A stretch of 64,000 nt of DNA. It comes from Peristeroidobacter agariperforans. GTDB taxonomy: Bacteria; Pseudomonadota; Gammaproteobacteria; Steroidobacterales; Steroidobacteraceae. The notes beneath the pieces were generated by a model. That model was not told the DNA's origin and searched no databases. It saw only the letters and a program-made list of their open reading frames with translations. Made by a program: the position numbers and the translations under genes. Every line of letters begins with the position of its first letter. Within the stretch, counting starts at the first letter, position 1. The stretch is taken from NCBI RefSeq assembly GCF_004138335.1, contig NZ_RYFW01000001.1, forward strand, positions 186,001-250,000, read 5' to 3'. Positions 36,351 to 45,549 of the stretch are shown here, one piece after another.

Positions 36351-38627
36351 TTGAACATCGACAGGCATCGATCGGGACTGATGAGCTGGCTGGCGGCGGC
36401 GCTGGCCTGGCTCGCGCTCGCCCAACCCGCACTGGCGGCGGATGACTTCCTGGCGCCCCAGGACGCCTATCGCTACACGATCGATGTGGATGGCGATCGC
36501 ATCGTGGTCCACTGGAAGGTCGCGAAGGGCTACTACCTCTACAAGAAGAAGATGGGCGTGGCCTCGACCATGGCGACCGTGCAGCTGGCCGAGCCACAGT
36601 GGCCGAAGGGCGAGGACCACACCGACGATTACTTCGGCACGCAGGAAATCTATCGCGGCAATGTCGAAGTGCCGGTCGCGTTCACGGTTCACAGCGGCGA
36701 GCGCCCCAAGAAGCTGGCGCTCGAATTGAAGCTCCAGGGTTGCGCCGACGCCGGCCTGTGTTATCCGCCGCAGCGCTGGAAGACCGAGGTCGATCTGCCC
36801 GCGGCTGCGAGCGAGAGCAGCGGCGGCGGCGGCTTCAGCTCGCTGTTTAAATCCAAGTCGAGTGCAACACAAAAGCAGGATGATTTCCTGCCACCCGATG
36901 AAGCATTTCGCTTCGGCGCCGGCATGGAGAAAGCAGACTCGGTGGCGCTCACCTGGGTGATCGCCGAGGACTATTACATGTATCGCGATCGCCTCCAGGT
37001 CACGACCGACACGCCGGGCGTGACCCTGGGCCAGCTGCAGCTGCCCAAGGGCGAGATGAAATACGACGAGAACTTCGGCAACACCGAGGTCTATCACGAA
37101 ATCCTGGAAGCTTCGCTGCCGATTGCGCGCCCGGCCGGTTCGGGCGGCACGCTGGATCTGAAAGTGACCTATCAGGGCTGCGCCGAAGGCGGGCTTTGTT
37201 ACAACCCGATCGTCAAGAATGTTTCTTTGGAGTTGCCGCCGTCGGATACAGCGACGACGCTGCCCGCCGATGCACAGTCGAGCACCGCTGATTCTTCTGC
37301 GACTGCACGAGCGCCGGTCGCCGAGCAGGACAAACTGGCCTCGCTGATCCGCGACGGCAATTTGTTTGCTGTGCTCGCCACGTTCTTCGGTCTCGGCATC
37401 TTGCTGTCCTTCACGCCGTGCGTGCTGCCGATGATCCCGATTCTCTCCGGCATCATCGTGGGCCAGGGCGGCACCGTGACGCCGGCTCGCGGCTTCTCGC
37501 TTGCATTTACTTATGTGCAAGGCATGGCGCTCACTTACGCGGCCGCCGGTGCGGCGTTCGTGCTCGCATTCAAACAAGCGCCGCAGGCGTTCTTCCAGCA
37601 GCCGTGGATCATTACGTTGATGACATTGCTGTTCGTCGTGCTGGCCCTGGCGATGTTCGGTGTGTTCACGCTGCAGCTGCCGAGCTCGATGCAAACCAGG
37701 TTGACCAACGTCAGCAATGAGCAGAAGTCGGGCACCTATGTCGGCACGTTCATCATGGGCGCATTGTCCGCGCTGGTGGTCACCGCCTGTGTCGCTCCGG
37801 CAATCATCGCTGCGCTGTCAGTCATCAGTCAGACGGGCCAGATCGCGCGCGGCGCCGGCGCCTTGTACGCAACCGGCCTGGGTATGGGTGTGCCGCTGCT
37901 GATCGTTGGCGCCTCGGCGGGATCGTTGTTGCCCAAGGCCGGGCCGTGGATGGACGTGGTGAAATCGCTGTTCGGCGTGCTGTTCCTGGCCGTGGCGGTT
38001 TATCTCGCCTCGCCGCTGCTGCCCGCGAGCGCTGTGATGCTCCTGTGGTCCCTGCTCGCGGTGCTGTCCGGCTTCTGGGTGTTCTCGCTCAAAGCCCGCG
38101 ACGGCAATCCGGCCGCCTCCCCGCTGCGAGCGCTGGGATTGATCGCGCTCGTCTACGGCATTCTGTTGCTGATCGGCGCGGCCTCGGGCAGCAAGGATCC
38201 GCTGAAGCCGCTCGATCGGATCGCCGCTGGCGGCGGTGGCGCGAGCACGCAGGAACATGCGCTTGCTTTCCAGCGCATCAAAACCGTCGACGACCTGGAG
38301 AACGCCGTCGCTGCCGCCATGGCCGCAGGCAAGCCGGTGATGCTCGACTTCTACGCGGACTGGTGCGTGTCGTGCAAAGAGATGGAGAAATTCACTTTCC
38401 CCGATCCCGGGGTGCAGTCGGCGCTCGCAAATGCGGTGCTGCTGCAGGCCGATGTGACCGCCAACGACGATGCGGATCAAGCGCTGATGAACCGCTTCGA
38501 AATCTTCGGTCCGCCGACCATCGCTTTCTACGGCGCCGATGGAGTCGAACGTAAAGACTTCCGGCTGGTAGGATTCGTGCCCGCCGAGCGCTTCCGCGAT
38601 CATGTGAAAGCCGCCTTCGGCAGCTGA
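36351..38627 (+). CDS. dsbD: Thiol:disulfide interchange protein DsbD with duplicated N-terminal alpha domain
   Basis: Transfers reducing power from cytosolic thioredoxin across the inner membrane to periplasmic proteins. After a signal peptide (about 1-29) there are two tandem DsbD-alpha domains, each with the paired-Cys motif: QGCADAGLCYPP (Cys131/137) and QGCAEGGLCYNP (Cys277/283). E. coli DsbD has a single such domain. The central eight-helix beta domain has SFTPCVLPMIPIL and VTACVAPAII, and the C-terminal thioredoxin domain DWCVSCKEME. The 758-residue length reflects the extra domain. A TTG start at 36351 supplies the basic signal n-region; ATG 36381 is an alternative. It begins one base after cutA. 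Confidence 0.95.
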   Translation: MNIDRHRSGLMSWLAAALAWLALAQPALAADDFLAPQDAYRYTIDVDGDRIVVHWKVAKGYYLYKKKMGVASTMATVQLAEPQWPKGEDHTDDYFGTQEIYRGNVEVPVAFTVHSGERPKKLALELKLQGCADAGLCYPPQRWKTEVDLPAAASESSGGGGFSSLFKSKSSATQKQDDFLPPDEAFRFGAGMEKADSVALTWVIAEDYYMYRDRLQVTTDTPGVTLGQLQLPKGEMKYDENFGNTEVYHEILEASLPIARPAGSGGTLDLKVTYQGCAEGGLCYNPIVKNVSLELPPSDTATTLPADAQSSTADSSATARAPVAEQDKLASLIRDGNLFAVLATFFGLGILLSFTPCVLPMIPILSGIIVGQGGTVTPARGFSLAFTYVQGMALTYAAAGAAFVLAFKQAPQAFFQQPWIITLMTLLFVVLALAMFGVFTLQLPSSMQTRLTNVSNEQKSGTYVGTFIMGALSALVVTACVAPAIIAALSVISQTGQIARGAGALYATGLGMGVPLLIVGASAGSLLPKAGPWMDVVKSLFGVLFLAVAVYLASPLLPASAVMLLWSLLAVLSGFWVFSLKARDGNPAASPLRALGLIALVYGILLLIGAASGSKDPLKPLDRIAAGGGGASTQEHALAFQRIKTVDDLENAVAAAMAAGKPVMLDFYADWCVSCKEMEKFTFPDPGVQSALANAVLLQADVTANDDADQALMNRFEIFGPPTIAFYGADGVERKDFRLVGFVPAERFRDHVKAAFGS

Positions 38628-38647
38628 GAAACCAGTCGAGACCGGAT

Positions 38648-39313
38648 ATGAAACCCATCGGTTACGTCGTGGTCGCCCTCGTGGCGGCGGCCGCGGGCTT
38701 TGGCATCTATCAATTTGCGCTCCAGCCCAGGATCCAGACCGGGCCGATAGAGACCCGGGTGATCTCGCCGCCGGCCGAAGCTGAAGCCGACGCGGCGGAC
38801 GACGACGACCTCCCCGAAACCCTGCCCGACTTCACGCTCGCCAATCTCGAAGGCCAGCCGCAGTCCATCCGCAGCTGGACCGGCAAGTCGATGATCGTGA
38901 ATTTCTGGGCGACCTGGTGCGCCCCGTGCCGTCGCGAGATTCCGCTGCTGAAGAAGATTCAGGCTGAACACGGCGCGGAAGGCTTCCAGATCGTCGGTGT
39001 CGCCGTGGACTTCCGCGACGACGTGCTGAAGTACGCCAAGGAGATCGGCATCGACTATCCCCTGCTGATCGGCGAGGAAGACGGGCTCGAAGCAGTCACC
39101 AAGTTCGGCCGCGGCTCGTTGGGGTTCCCGTTCACGGTGTTCACGGACAATCAGCATCGCCTGGTGCTGTTCCACCTCGGCGAGATTCATCCGGAGCAGG
39201 CCGAAGTGATGCTGGCGACGGTTCGCCGGGTGAATGCAGGCGAACTGACGCCGGCGGCTGCACGCGCCGTTGCAGCCAAACAACTACAGGAATTGCCAGC
39301 GGCTAAAGAGTAA
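38648..39313 (+). CDS. TlpA-like periplasmic thioredoxin, membrane anchored
   Basis: An N-terminal membrane helix (YVVVALVAAAAGFGIYQFAL), an acidic linker, and a thioredoxin-fold domain with FWATWCAPCRREIPLL (Cys91/Cys94) and the cis-Pro loop SLGFPFTVF. The TlpA/ResA type usually acts as a periplasmic reductant, for example in cytochrome maturation, receiving electrons from DsbD; dsbD is the preceding gene (20 bases). Confidence 0.92.
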   Translation: MKPIGYVVVALVAAAAGFGIYQFALQPRIQTGPIETRVISPPAEAEADAADDDDLPETLPDFTLANLEGQPQSIRSWTGKSMIVNFWATWCAPCRREIPLLKKIQAEHGAEGFQIVGVAVDFRDDVLKYAKEIGIDYPLLIGEEDGLEAVTKFGRGSLGFPFTVFTDNQHRLVLFHLGEIHPEQAEVMLATVRRVNAGELTPAAARAVAAKQLQELPAAKE

Positions 39314-39564
39314 AGCTGGCCGACACCGCTGAATCGGATATGATGCGTGCCCGGTTTTTCCGGGGCGCACGCACTTCGACGTGTTTTTTCGAGTACTGAG
39401 CCGCACCGACGCGAGCCGGTCGCTGTTGCGGATTTGCCCACCAAAAGCCCCGATCCGGCGGCGACTCTGGCGCAATCGTGGCGCAGATCATCGCCAAATT
39501 GCACCCAATCTGGTTAAACTCGCCGCCATCTTCGGTAAATTGAATTTGGCGCGCTTACTCCTGC
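39314..39564. other. Intergenic region before aroQ
   Basis: About 250 bases between tlpA and aroQ. It holds a possible terminator in its first third and an AT-richer stretch (TTGCACCC, GGTTAAACT, GGTAAATTGAATTTGG at about 39496-39550) that may contain the aroQ-accBC promoter, but no spacing-correct -35/-10 pair stands out. No coding frame is convincing. Confidence 0.5.
39345..39388 (+). terminator. Possible terminator of cutA-dsbD-tlpA
   Basis: GCGTGC/GCACGC with inner CCGG/CCGG pairing around a TTTTT loop, followed after about ten bases by a six-T run. The stem has a three-base bulge, so it is only a moderate candidate. Confidence 0.4.
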
Positions 39565-40014
39565 ATGGCTCATTTGCTGCTCCTCAACGGCCCCAATCTC
39601 AACCTGCTCGGCACGCGCGAGCCCGGGACCTATGGGTCTGTGACCCTGGAGCAGATCGTGAACCGCGTGAGTCAGCTGGCGGCGGAATCCGGCCACCACC
39701 TCTCCGCCTTCCAGAGCAATGCCGAGGCTGAACTGATCAGCCGCATTCACGAGGCGCCGGCCTCGCACGTCGCCTGCATCATCTTCAACCCCGCGGCCTT
39801 CACGCACACCAGCGTGGCGCTGCGCGACGCATTGCTGGGCGTGAAGATTCCTTTCATCGAAGTGCACCTGAGCAACGTGTATGCGCGGGAGCCTTTCCGC
39901 CATCACTCGTACTTCTCCGACATCGCCATCGGCACGATTACGGGACTGGGCGCCTTCGGGTATGAGCTGGCGCTGCGCGCGGCGGCCAATTACCTGACCC
40001 TGCCCCGTAAGTAA
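39565..40014 (+). CDS. aroQ: Type II 3-dehydroquinate dehydratase
   Basis: Dodecameric enzyme of the shikimate pathway (3-dehydroquinate to 3-dehydroshikimate). [20 protein letters not shown] carries the catalytic Arg and Tyr; [33 protein letters not shown] and [23 protein letters not shown] complete the active site. 149 residues. It heads aroQ-accB-accC, a conserved gammaproteobacterial order. Confidence 0.98.
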   Translation: MAHLLLLNGPNLNLLGTREPGTYGSVTLEQIVNRVSQLAAESGHHLSAFQSNAEAELISRIHEAPASHVACIIFNPAAFTHTSVALRDALLGVKIPFIEVHLSNVYAREPFRHHSYFSDIAIGTITGLGAFGYELALRAAANYLTLPRK

Positions 40015-40074
40015 CAAGCTGTTTTTTTTCGCACTCTTTCCGCGCTCTCGCAGGAAAAGAACAAGAGGATCCGT

Positions 40075-40536
40075 ATGGATATTCGCAAGGTCAAAAAACT
40101 CATCGAGCTGCTCGAGGAATCCGGCATCGCCGAAATCGAGATCAGTGAGGGCGAGGAGTCGGTGCGCATCAGCCGCTATCCGCAGGGCGGAGCCCCAGCG
40201 CCGATCGTGCACTACGCAGCTCCGCCAGTTGCGGCGCCCGTGGCCGCTGCTCCAGCAGCGGTCGCAGCTCCAGTAGCCGCAGCTCCCGCCGCGAGCAAGG
40301 CCGATCACACGGTGACGGCGCCGATGGTCGGCACGTTCTATTCCGCCGCCTCGCCGGGCGCGAAGGCGTTCGTCGATATCGGCAGCGAGGTCAACGTCGG
40401 CGACACCCTCTGCATCATCGAAGCCATGAAGATGATGAATCAGATCGAGTCCGACAAGTCCGGCCGCGTCACGGCCGTGCTGGTGAAGAACGGCGACCCG
40501 GTCGAGTTCGGCCAGCCGCTGTTCATCATTGAGTGA
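40075..40536 (+). CDS. accB: Biotin carboxyl carrier protein of acetyl-CoA carboxylase
   Basis: Carries the biotin for acetyl-CoA carboxylase, first step of fatty-acid synthesis. The N-terminus [22 protein letters not shown] is typical. An Ala/Pro-rich linker (about 45-75) leads to the biotinyl domain with the modified Lys in [14 protein letters not shown]. 153 residues. GAGG upstream of the ATG supplies a ribosome site; accC follows after 24 bases. Confidence 0.98.
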   Translation: MDIRKVKKLIELLEESGIAEIEISEGEESVRISRYPQGGAPAPIVHYAAPPVAAPVAAAPAAVAAPVAAAPAASKADHTVTAPMVGTFYSAASPGAKAFVDIGSEVNVGDTLCIIEAMKMMNQIESDKSGRVTAVLVKNGDPVEFGQPLFIIE

Positions 40537-40560
40537 CCGGCGGCACGGTAACCAACAAAC

Positions 40561-41904
40561 ATGCTGGAAAAAGTAGTCATCGCCAATCGCGGCGAGATCG
40601 CGCTGAGGATCTTGCGCGCTTGCCGTGAGCTCGGCATCAAAACCGTCGCTGTGCACTCCACAGCCGACTTCAATCAAAAGCACGTGCTGCTCGCGGACGA
40701 ATCGGTGTGCATCGGCCCGCCGTCCTCCAAAGAGAGCTATCTCAACATGCCGGCGATCATCAGCGCCGCGGAAGTGACCGATTCGGTCGCGATCCATCCC
40801 GGCTACGGCTTCTTGTCCGAGAACGCGGACTTCGCCGAGCGAGTAGAAAAGAGCGGTTTCATTTTCATCGGCCCCAAGCCCGAAGTGATTCGCATGATGG
40901 GCGACAAAGTGTCGGCCATCCGCGTGATGAAGGCCGCGGGCGTGCCCTGCGTGCCGGGCTCGGGCGGTCCGCTTGGCACCGATCAGGATGAAAACTTCCG
41001 GATCGCGAACGAGCTCGGCTATCCCGTCATCATCAAAGCCTCTGGCGGCGGCGGTGGCCGCGGCATGCGCGTCGTGCACAGCGATGCAACGTTGATCAAC
41101 GCGATCAATGTGACGCAGGCCGAAGCGTTGGCCGCGTTCGGCAACGCCGAGGTCTACATGGAGAAGTTCCTCGAAAAGCCGCGTCACATCGAGATCCAGG
41201 TGCTCGCCGACAATTACGGTAACGTGATTCATCTCGGCGAGCGCGACTGCTCGCTGCAGCGTCGCCATCAGAAAGTCATCGAAGAAGCGCCCGCCCCCGG
41301 TATCACACCGAAGCAGCGCAAGGCCATCGGCGATCGCTGCGTCGCTGCCTGTCGCGAAGTCGGTTATCGCGGCGCCGGCACGCTGGAGTTCCTGTATCAG
41401 GACGGCGAGTTCTATTTCATCGAAATGAACACGCGCGTGCAGGTGGAGCATCCGGTGACCGAACAGATCACCGGCATCGACATCGTGAAAGCGCAGCTGC
41501 GTATCGCCTCCGGCGAGCGCCTGCAGTGGACGCAGAACGACATCAGCATTCGCGGCCACGCCATCGAGTGCCGCATCAACGCTGAAGACCCGAAGGGCTT
41601 CATTCCTTCGCCGGGTCCGGTGAAGTTGTTCCACGCGCCGGGCGGCCCGGGCATCCGAGTCGACAGCCATCTGTACAGCGGTTACACCGTGCCGCCGTAC
41701 TACGATTCGATGATCGGCAAAGTCATCGCGTATGGCGAGGATCGGGACACCGCGATCGCGCGCATGAAGAACGCGCTGTCGGAAATGGTCATCGAAGGCA
41801 TCAAGACCAACATCCCGCTGCACCAGGAAATCTTCAATCACGCCGCGTTCAAGGCCGGCGGTTTGGATATTCACTACCTGGAACGTCGACTCGGCATCAA
41901 ATGA
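40561..41904 (+). CDS. accC: Biotin carboxylase subunit of acetyl-CoA carboxylase
   Basis: ATP-grasp enzyme that carboxylates AccB biotin. [25 protein letters not shown] is diagnostic; ATP-binding glycines are in [14 protein letters not shown], and [16 protein letters not shown] holds metal-binding and catalytic Glu/Arg residues; CRINAEDP follows. 447 residues is normal. Its stop is followed within six bases by a tandem/inverted repeat element. Confidence 0.99.
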   Translation: MLEKVVIANRGEIALRILRACRELGIKTVAVHSTADFNQKHVLLADESVCIGPPSSKESYLNMPAIISAAEVTDSVAIHPGYGFLSENADFAERVEKSGFIFIGPKPEVIRMMGDKVSAIRVMKAAGVPCVPGSGGPLGTDQDENFRIANELGYPVIIKASGGGGGRGMRVVHSDATLINAINVTQAEALAAFGNAEVYMEKFLEKPRHIEIQVLADNYGNVIHLGERDCSLQRRHQKVIEEAPAPGITPKQRKAIGDRCVAACREVGYRGAGTLEFLYQDGEFYFIEMNTRVQVEHPVTEQITGIDIVKAQLRIASGERLQWTQNDISIRGHAIECRINAEDPKGFIPSPGPVKLFHAPGGPGIRVDSHLYSGYTVPPYYDSMIGKVIAYGEDRDTAIARMKNALSEMVIEGIKTNIPLHQEIFNHAAFKAGGLDIHYLERRLGIK

Positions 41905-41909
41905 GAGAA

Positions 41910-42009
41910 GCGGTTGGCGGTTAGCGGTTCGCGGTTGGCGGTTGGTGAAGAAAGCCACTACGCCTTTCCGACCTAACCGCCAACCGCGAACCGCCACCCG
42001 CTAACCGCC
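41910..42009. repeat. Palindromic element built from GCGGTT(N) tandem units, between accC and prmA
   Basis: The left arm (41910-41945) is a tandem series of GCGGTTG, GCGGTTA, GCGGTTC, GCGGTTG and GCGGTTG. The right arm (41972-42009) is the complementary series AACCGCC/AACCGCG/AACCGCC/AACCGCC. The arms share a 19-base complementary block (CGGTTCGCGGTTGGCGGTT), so the whole can fold into a long hairpin with a loop of about 26 bases. It occupies essentially the full intergenic space and abuts the prmA ATG, leaving no separate ribosome site. Confidence 0.85.
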
Positions 42010-42951
42010 ATGCCCTTCCTCCAGCTCATCCTTCCGATCGGCGCAGCCGACCCTGCGCCGTACGAGGATGCGCTGCTGGCGGCCGGCGCCTCCTCCATCA
42101 CCCTCGAGGACGAGGGTGACGATCCCGTGCTCGAACCGCTTCCCGGAACGACACCGCTGTGGCCGCGGGTCCGCCTGAAAGCGCTGTTCGAAGGTGAGCC
42201 TGATCCAGAAGAGCTGCTACAAATCCTGCGCGCGGAGTTGAGCGGCGAGCTCGCCGAGCCGCTGGCGCGCGTCGCTTTCGAAACACTCGAGGACCGGGCA
42301 TGGGAACGCGAGTGGCTGAAAGATTTCAGGCCCATGCGTTTCGGTCAGCGGCTGTGGATCTGCCCGGGCGGCCAGCAGCCCGATGCGGAACAATTGCGCG
42401 CGATCCCCGCCCCCGTTCTGATCGAATTGGATCCCGGCCTCGCCTTCGGCACCGGCACCCATCCCACGACGGCGCTGTGCCTCGAATGGCTGGATGCCGC
42501 CAATGTCGCCGGCACGCGAGTCATCGATTACGGCTGCGGCTCGGGCATCCTCGCTATCGCTGCCGCCAAGCTGGGCGCGGCCGAGGTACTTGCGATCGAC
42601 ATCGATCCGCAAGCACTGCTGGCCACTCACGACAATGCTGAACGCAACGGCGTCGCGCAGCTCATCGTTGCGCGCCTGGTCGATAGCGAGGCTGAATCGC
42701 ACGACGCGCCAGCCGACATTCTGCTGGCCAATATCCTGGCCGGGCCGTTGGAAAGCCTGGCGCCGGCCTTCGCGAGCCGGATCCGCGCAGGCGGCCGGCT
42801 GGTGTTGTCGGGAATTCTGCGGAATCAGGCGGAAGCTGTGGCAACCACCTATGCGCCGTGGTTTGATATCGCCCCCGTCGTCGCCCGAGACGACTGGGCG
42901 CGCCTCGACGGCGTGCGCCGCCCGACTCCACCGCCGCCCAGACCCATTTAA
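42010..42951 (+). CDS. prmA: Ribosomal protein L11 methyltransferase
   Basis: SAM-dependent trimethylation of ribosomal protein L11. The N-terminus MPFLQLILPI is the family start. The central region has WEREWLKDFRPMRFG, the SAM site is IDYGCGSGILAIAAAKLGA, and DILLANILAGPL is the NPPY-like motif. GLAFGTGTHPTTALCLEWL precedes the SAM fold, as in E. coli PrmA. 313 residues. The start codon is directly joined to a repeat element, so translation must initiate without an evident Shine-Dalgarno sequence. Confidence 0.97.
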   Translation: MPFLQLILPIGAADPAPYEDALLAAGASSITLEDEGDDPVLEPLPGTTPLWPRVRLKALFEGEPDPEELLQILRAELSGELAEPLARVAFETLEDRAWEREWLKDFRPMRFGQRLWICPGGQQPDAEQLRAIPAPVLIELDPGLAFGTGTHPTTALCLEWLDAANVAGTRVIDYGCGSGILAIAAAKLGAAEVLAIDIDPQALLATHDNAERNGVAQLIVARLVDSEAESHDAPADILLANILAGPLESLAPAFASRIRAGGRLVLSGILRNQAEAVATTYAPWFDIAPVVARDDWARLDGVRRPTPPPPRPI

Positions 42952-42971
42952 GCGCCCGTGATGATCCGAGC

Positions 42972-44171
42972 ATGCTGACTCAGTGTCCCAGCTGCCAGAC
43001 GACATTTCGCGTCACCAGCGAGATCCTTCGGGTCGCGCACGGTCAAGTGCGTTGCGGCCGCTGCCAGACACAGTTCGACGCGCTCGAGCGCCTGATCGAA
43101 GAAACCGACGACGGCGAGATCGAAAGCGGCCAGTTCATGCGCCCGCCGCGCGCGATTCCGCAACCGCCGCCGTCCCCCGGACAGATTGAAGTCGAGGAGC
43201 CGATCGAGCACGAGGACATCACGCTCGAAGGCCGCCACATCGAAATCAGCGGCGTGTACGAGGCCATCGACGAGAGCGGGCAAGGCCAGCCGCAGATCCG
43301 CGAGGAAGTCATCGAGGAGTGGGTCGAGATCGACCAGGACGACGCCACCGTCGACGGCGACGTCAATGACGAAGATAGCGCTGCTGAGCCCGACGTCATC
43401 GACATGCGGGAGGAATATTCCAGCGTCGCTGAAGAGGATGCAGACATCGAAGCCGCGGCCGCGGAGATGGAAGCCGCACGCCTGGCCTCACAATCGGGTC
43501 GCTGGGCGCAGGCTCAGCCGCAAACGAACTTCACGAACACACGCGTGCGACCGCCGGCCGGCACACGAACGCGTCGTAATCCGCGCGCGATCGCTGTCGA
43601 TGAAACGCCGGCCGTCGATTTCGACTTCCCGCCCCAGCAGCAGCCCACCGAGGACGTGTCATCGCTGTGGAAGATCCTGGCGGCGCCGCTGGTTCTACTG
43701 TTGCTCGTGCAAGTCGTACATCACTATCGCGCCACTTTGGCGCGGCACCCGCAGATCGGCGCGCCCCTGCAGAGCGTTTATGGCGCACTTGGCCTGACGT
43801 TGCGGCCCGATTGGAACTTACACGCCTATGAAGTGCGTCAATGGGGCGTGGTTGCCGATCCCGCGGCGCCTGGAACCCTGAAGGTGCGCGCCAGCGTGAA
43901 AAATCTCGCCGACTTTCCGCAGCCCTATCCCTTGCTGAAGTTAGTGCTCGAAGACCGTTGGGGCGATCAGGTGCGCGCGCGCGAATTCGATCCTTCCGAA
44001 TATCTCGACCCTACCGCCGCGCCGGATCGCATGCTGGCGCCCGCTCAACAAAGCAACGCCAGCATCGCGATCGTCGATCCGGGTCCGGACGCCGAAGGTT
44101 TCCGATTCGACGTCTGCTTGCGCGGCGCGCGCGGCCCGGTCTGCGCCGCAGACGTTCCGGGCAAGCTGTGA
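42972..44171 (+). CDS. Zinc-ribbon (MJ0042-type) and DUF3426 membrane protein
   Basis: The N-terminal zinc ribbon CPSCQTTFRVTSEILRVAHGQVRCGRCQTQF is the MJ0042 type. A long acidic, low-complexity linker (about residues 45-225) leads to one membrane helix (ILAAPLVLLLLVQVVHHY) and a C-terminal DUF3426 domain of about 130 residues. Function unknown; it is regularly found between prmA and dusB in gamma- and betaproteobacteria. Its stop overlaps the dusB start by one base (TGATG), suggesting coupling. Confidence 0.9.
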   Translation: MLTQCPSCQTTFRVTSEILRVAHGQVRCGRCQTQFDALERLIEETDDGEIESGQFMRPPRAIPQPPPSPGQIEVEEPIEHEDITLEGRHIEISGVYEAIDESGQGQPQIREEVIEEWVEIDQDDATVDGDVNDEDSAAEPDVIDMREEYSSVAEEDADIEAAAAEMEAARLASQSGRWAQAQPQTNFTNTRVRPPAGTRTRRNPRAIAVDETPAVDFDFPPQQQPTEDVSSLWKILAAPLVLLLLVQVVHHYRATLARHPQIGAPLQSVYGALGLTLRPDWNLHAYEVRQWGVVADPAAPGTLKVRASVKNLADFPQPYPLLKLVLEDRWGDQVRAREFDPSEYLDPTAAPDRMLAPAQQSNASIAIVDPGPDAEGFRFDVCLRGARGPVCAADVPGKL

Positions 44172-45166
44172 TGCGCATCGGCGGTTACGAACTGGTCAAC
44201 AATCTCGCGCTCGCGCCCATGGCAGGCGTGACCGATCTGCCGTTCCGGTTGTTGTGTCGGCGCATGGGAGCGGGCATTGCCGCTGGAGAAATGCTGACTT
44301 GCGATGTGCGTTTATGGCACACCGAGAAGTCACGTCGGCGCATGGATCACAGTGGCGAGCCCGAGCCGCGCGTCGTGCAGATCGCCGGCGGCGATCCGGA
44401 GATGATGGCCGAGGCCGCGCAACGTAACGTCGACGCCGGCGCGCAAATCATCGATATCAATATGGGCTGTCCGGCGAAAAAAGTTTGCAATAAGGCGGCC
44501 GGTTCGGCGCTGATGAAGGACGAACCGTTGGTGAGGTCGATTCTCGAAGCGGTTGTCAAGGCAGTGAGCGTGCCGGTGACATTGAAAATGCGCACGGGTT
44601 GGGATCCCGAGCATCGTAACGGCCTCAACATCGCGCGCATGGCCGAGGCAATCGGCGTGCAGGCGCTGGCGGTTCACGGTCGCACGCGCGCTTGCATGTA
44701 TCAGGGCAACGCTGAGTACGAAACCATCCGCGCCATCAAGCAGAGCGTGTCGATTCCGATTTTCGCCAATGGCGACATCGACTCAGCTGCGAAAGCGAAG
44801 CACGTACTTGAACAGACCGGCGTAGATGGCTTGATGATCGGGCGCAGCGCACAAGGTCGCCCGTGGATCTTTCGTGAGATTCTCGCCGCGCTGAACGGAG
44901 AATTTTTTGCCGCGCCTTCCATCGCGACAGTCCGTGATATCATGCTCGCTCACTTGCGCGATCTGCATGCTTTCTACGGGGAGGAGGCGGGAGTCCGGGT
45001 CGCGCGTAAGCACATCGATTGGTATGCGAAGAGTCGCGCGTCTGCGCCGGCTTTACGACAAGCCGTGATGCAGGCGACGGACGCGACGACACAACTCGAT
45101 CGCGTACAGGCGTATTTCAATGCGCTCGAAGAAGCGCCGGAAGAGAGTCTGTCAAGCGCGGCATAG
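44171..45166 (+). CDS. dusB: tRNA-dihydrouridine synthase B
   Basis: FMN-dependent reduction of uridine to dihydrouridine in tRNA. LAPMAGVTDLPFRLLCRRMGAG binds FMN; INMGCPAKKVCNKAAGSALM contains the catalytic Cys; LAVHGRTRACMYQG and IPIFANGDIDS with GLMIGRSAQGRPWIF complete the TIM barrel. 331 residues. It is directly followed by fis, the classic dusB-fis pair. Confidence 0.97.
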   Translation: MRIGGYELVNNLALAPMAGVTDLPFRLLCRRMGAGIAAGEMLTCDVRLWHTEKSRRRMDHSGEPEPRVVQIAGGDPEMMAEAAQRNVDAGAQIIDINMGCPAKKVCNKAAGSALMKDEPLVRSILEAVVKAVSVPVTLKMRTGWDPEHRNGLNIARMAEAIGVQALAVHGRTRACMYQGNAEYETIRAIKQSVSIPIFANGDIDSAAKAKHVLEQTGVDGLMIGRSAQGRPWIFREILAALNGEFFAAPSIATVRDIMLAHLRDLHAFYGEEAGVRVARKHIDWYAKSRASAPALRQAVMQATDATTQLDRVQAYFNALEEAPEESLSSAA

Positions 45167-45243
45167 TTACTTATGTCGCGCGCACCTGAAGGGCACGCGA
45201 CGTGAGCGAATTTTTGATTGCAGAGAATTTTGGCGGAGAGGCC

Positions 45244-45534
45244 ATGGCCCCCAGAAAAAAAACCAGAGCTCGTCGAGAGCCGCTGGCACGACCCGCGACG
45301 CGGGCGATGCCCTTAAGGACGATGACGGCGGAAGCGCTCGATTCCTATTTCGCGACGTTGAACGGCCACAAGCCCGGTCAGTTGTACGACCTGGTGCTGC
45401 GTGAAGTGGAAGAGCCGCTGTTCAAGGCCGTGCTCGACTACGCCGAAGGCAATCAGAGCCGCGCGGCCGATATTCTCGGCATCAATCGCGGCACGTTACG
45501 TAAGAAGTTGAAGACCTACGGTCTGTCAAACTGA
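45244..45534 (+). CDS. fis: DNA-binding nucleoid protein Fis
   Basis: Small homodimeric nucleoid protein with the C-terminal helix-turn-helix NQSRAADILGINRGTLRKKLKTYGLSN, preceded by LVLREVEEPLFKAVLDYAEG. The ATG at 45244 has GGAGAG a few bases upstream and gives 96 residues, the usual Fis size; a GTG at 45202 would add 14 atypical residues. Highly expressed during rapid growth in relatives; dusB-fis cotranscription is usual. Confidence 0.95.
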   Translation: MAPRKKTRARREPLARPATRAMPLRTMTAEALDSYFATLNGHKPGQLYDLVLREVEEPLFKAVLDYAEGNQSRAADILGINRGTLRKKLKTYGLSN

Positions 45535-45549
45535 GAGAGATCGACCGCC

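Noticed and set aside
39514..41997. 827-codon minus-strand frame across aroQ, accB and accC
   Set aside because: Antisense shadow of three well-conserved genes; composition is rich in His, Arg and Asp as expected for the complement of GC-rich coding DNA.
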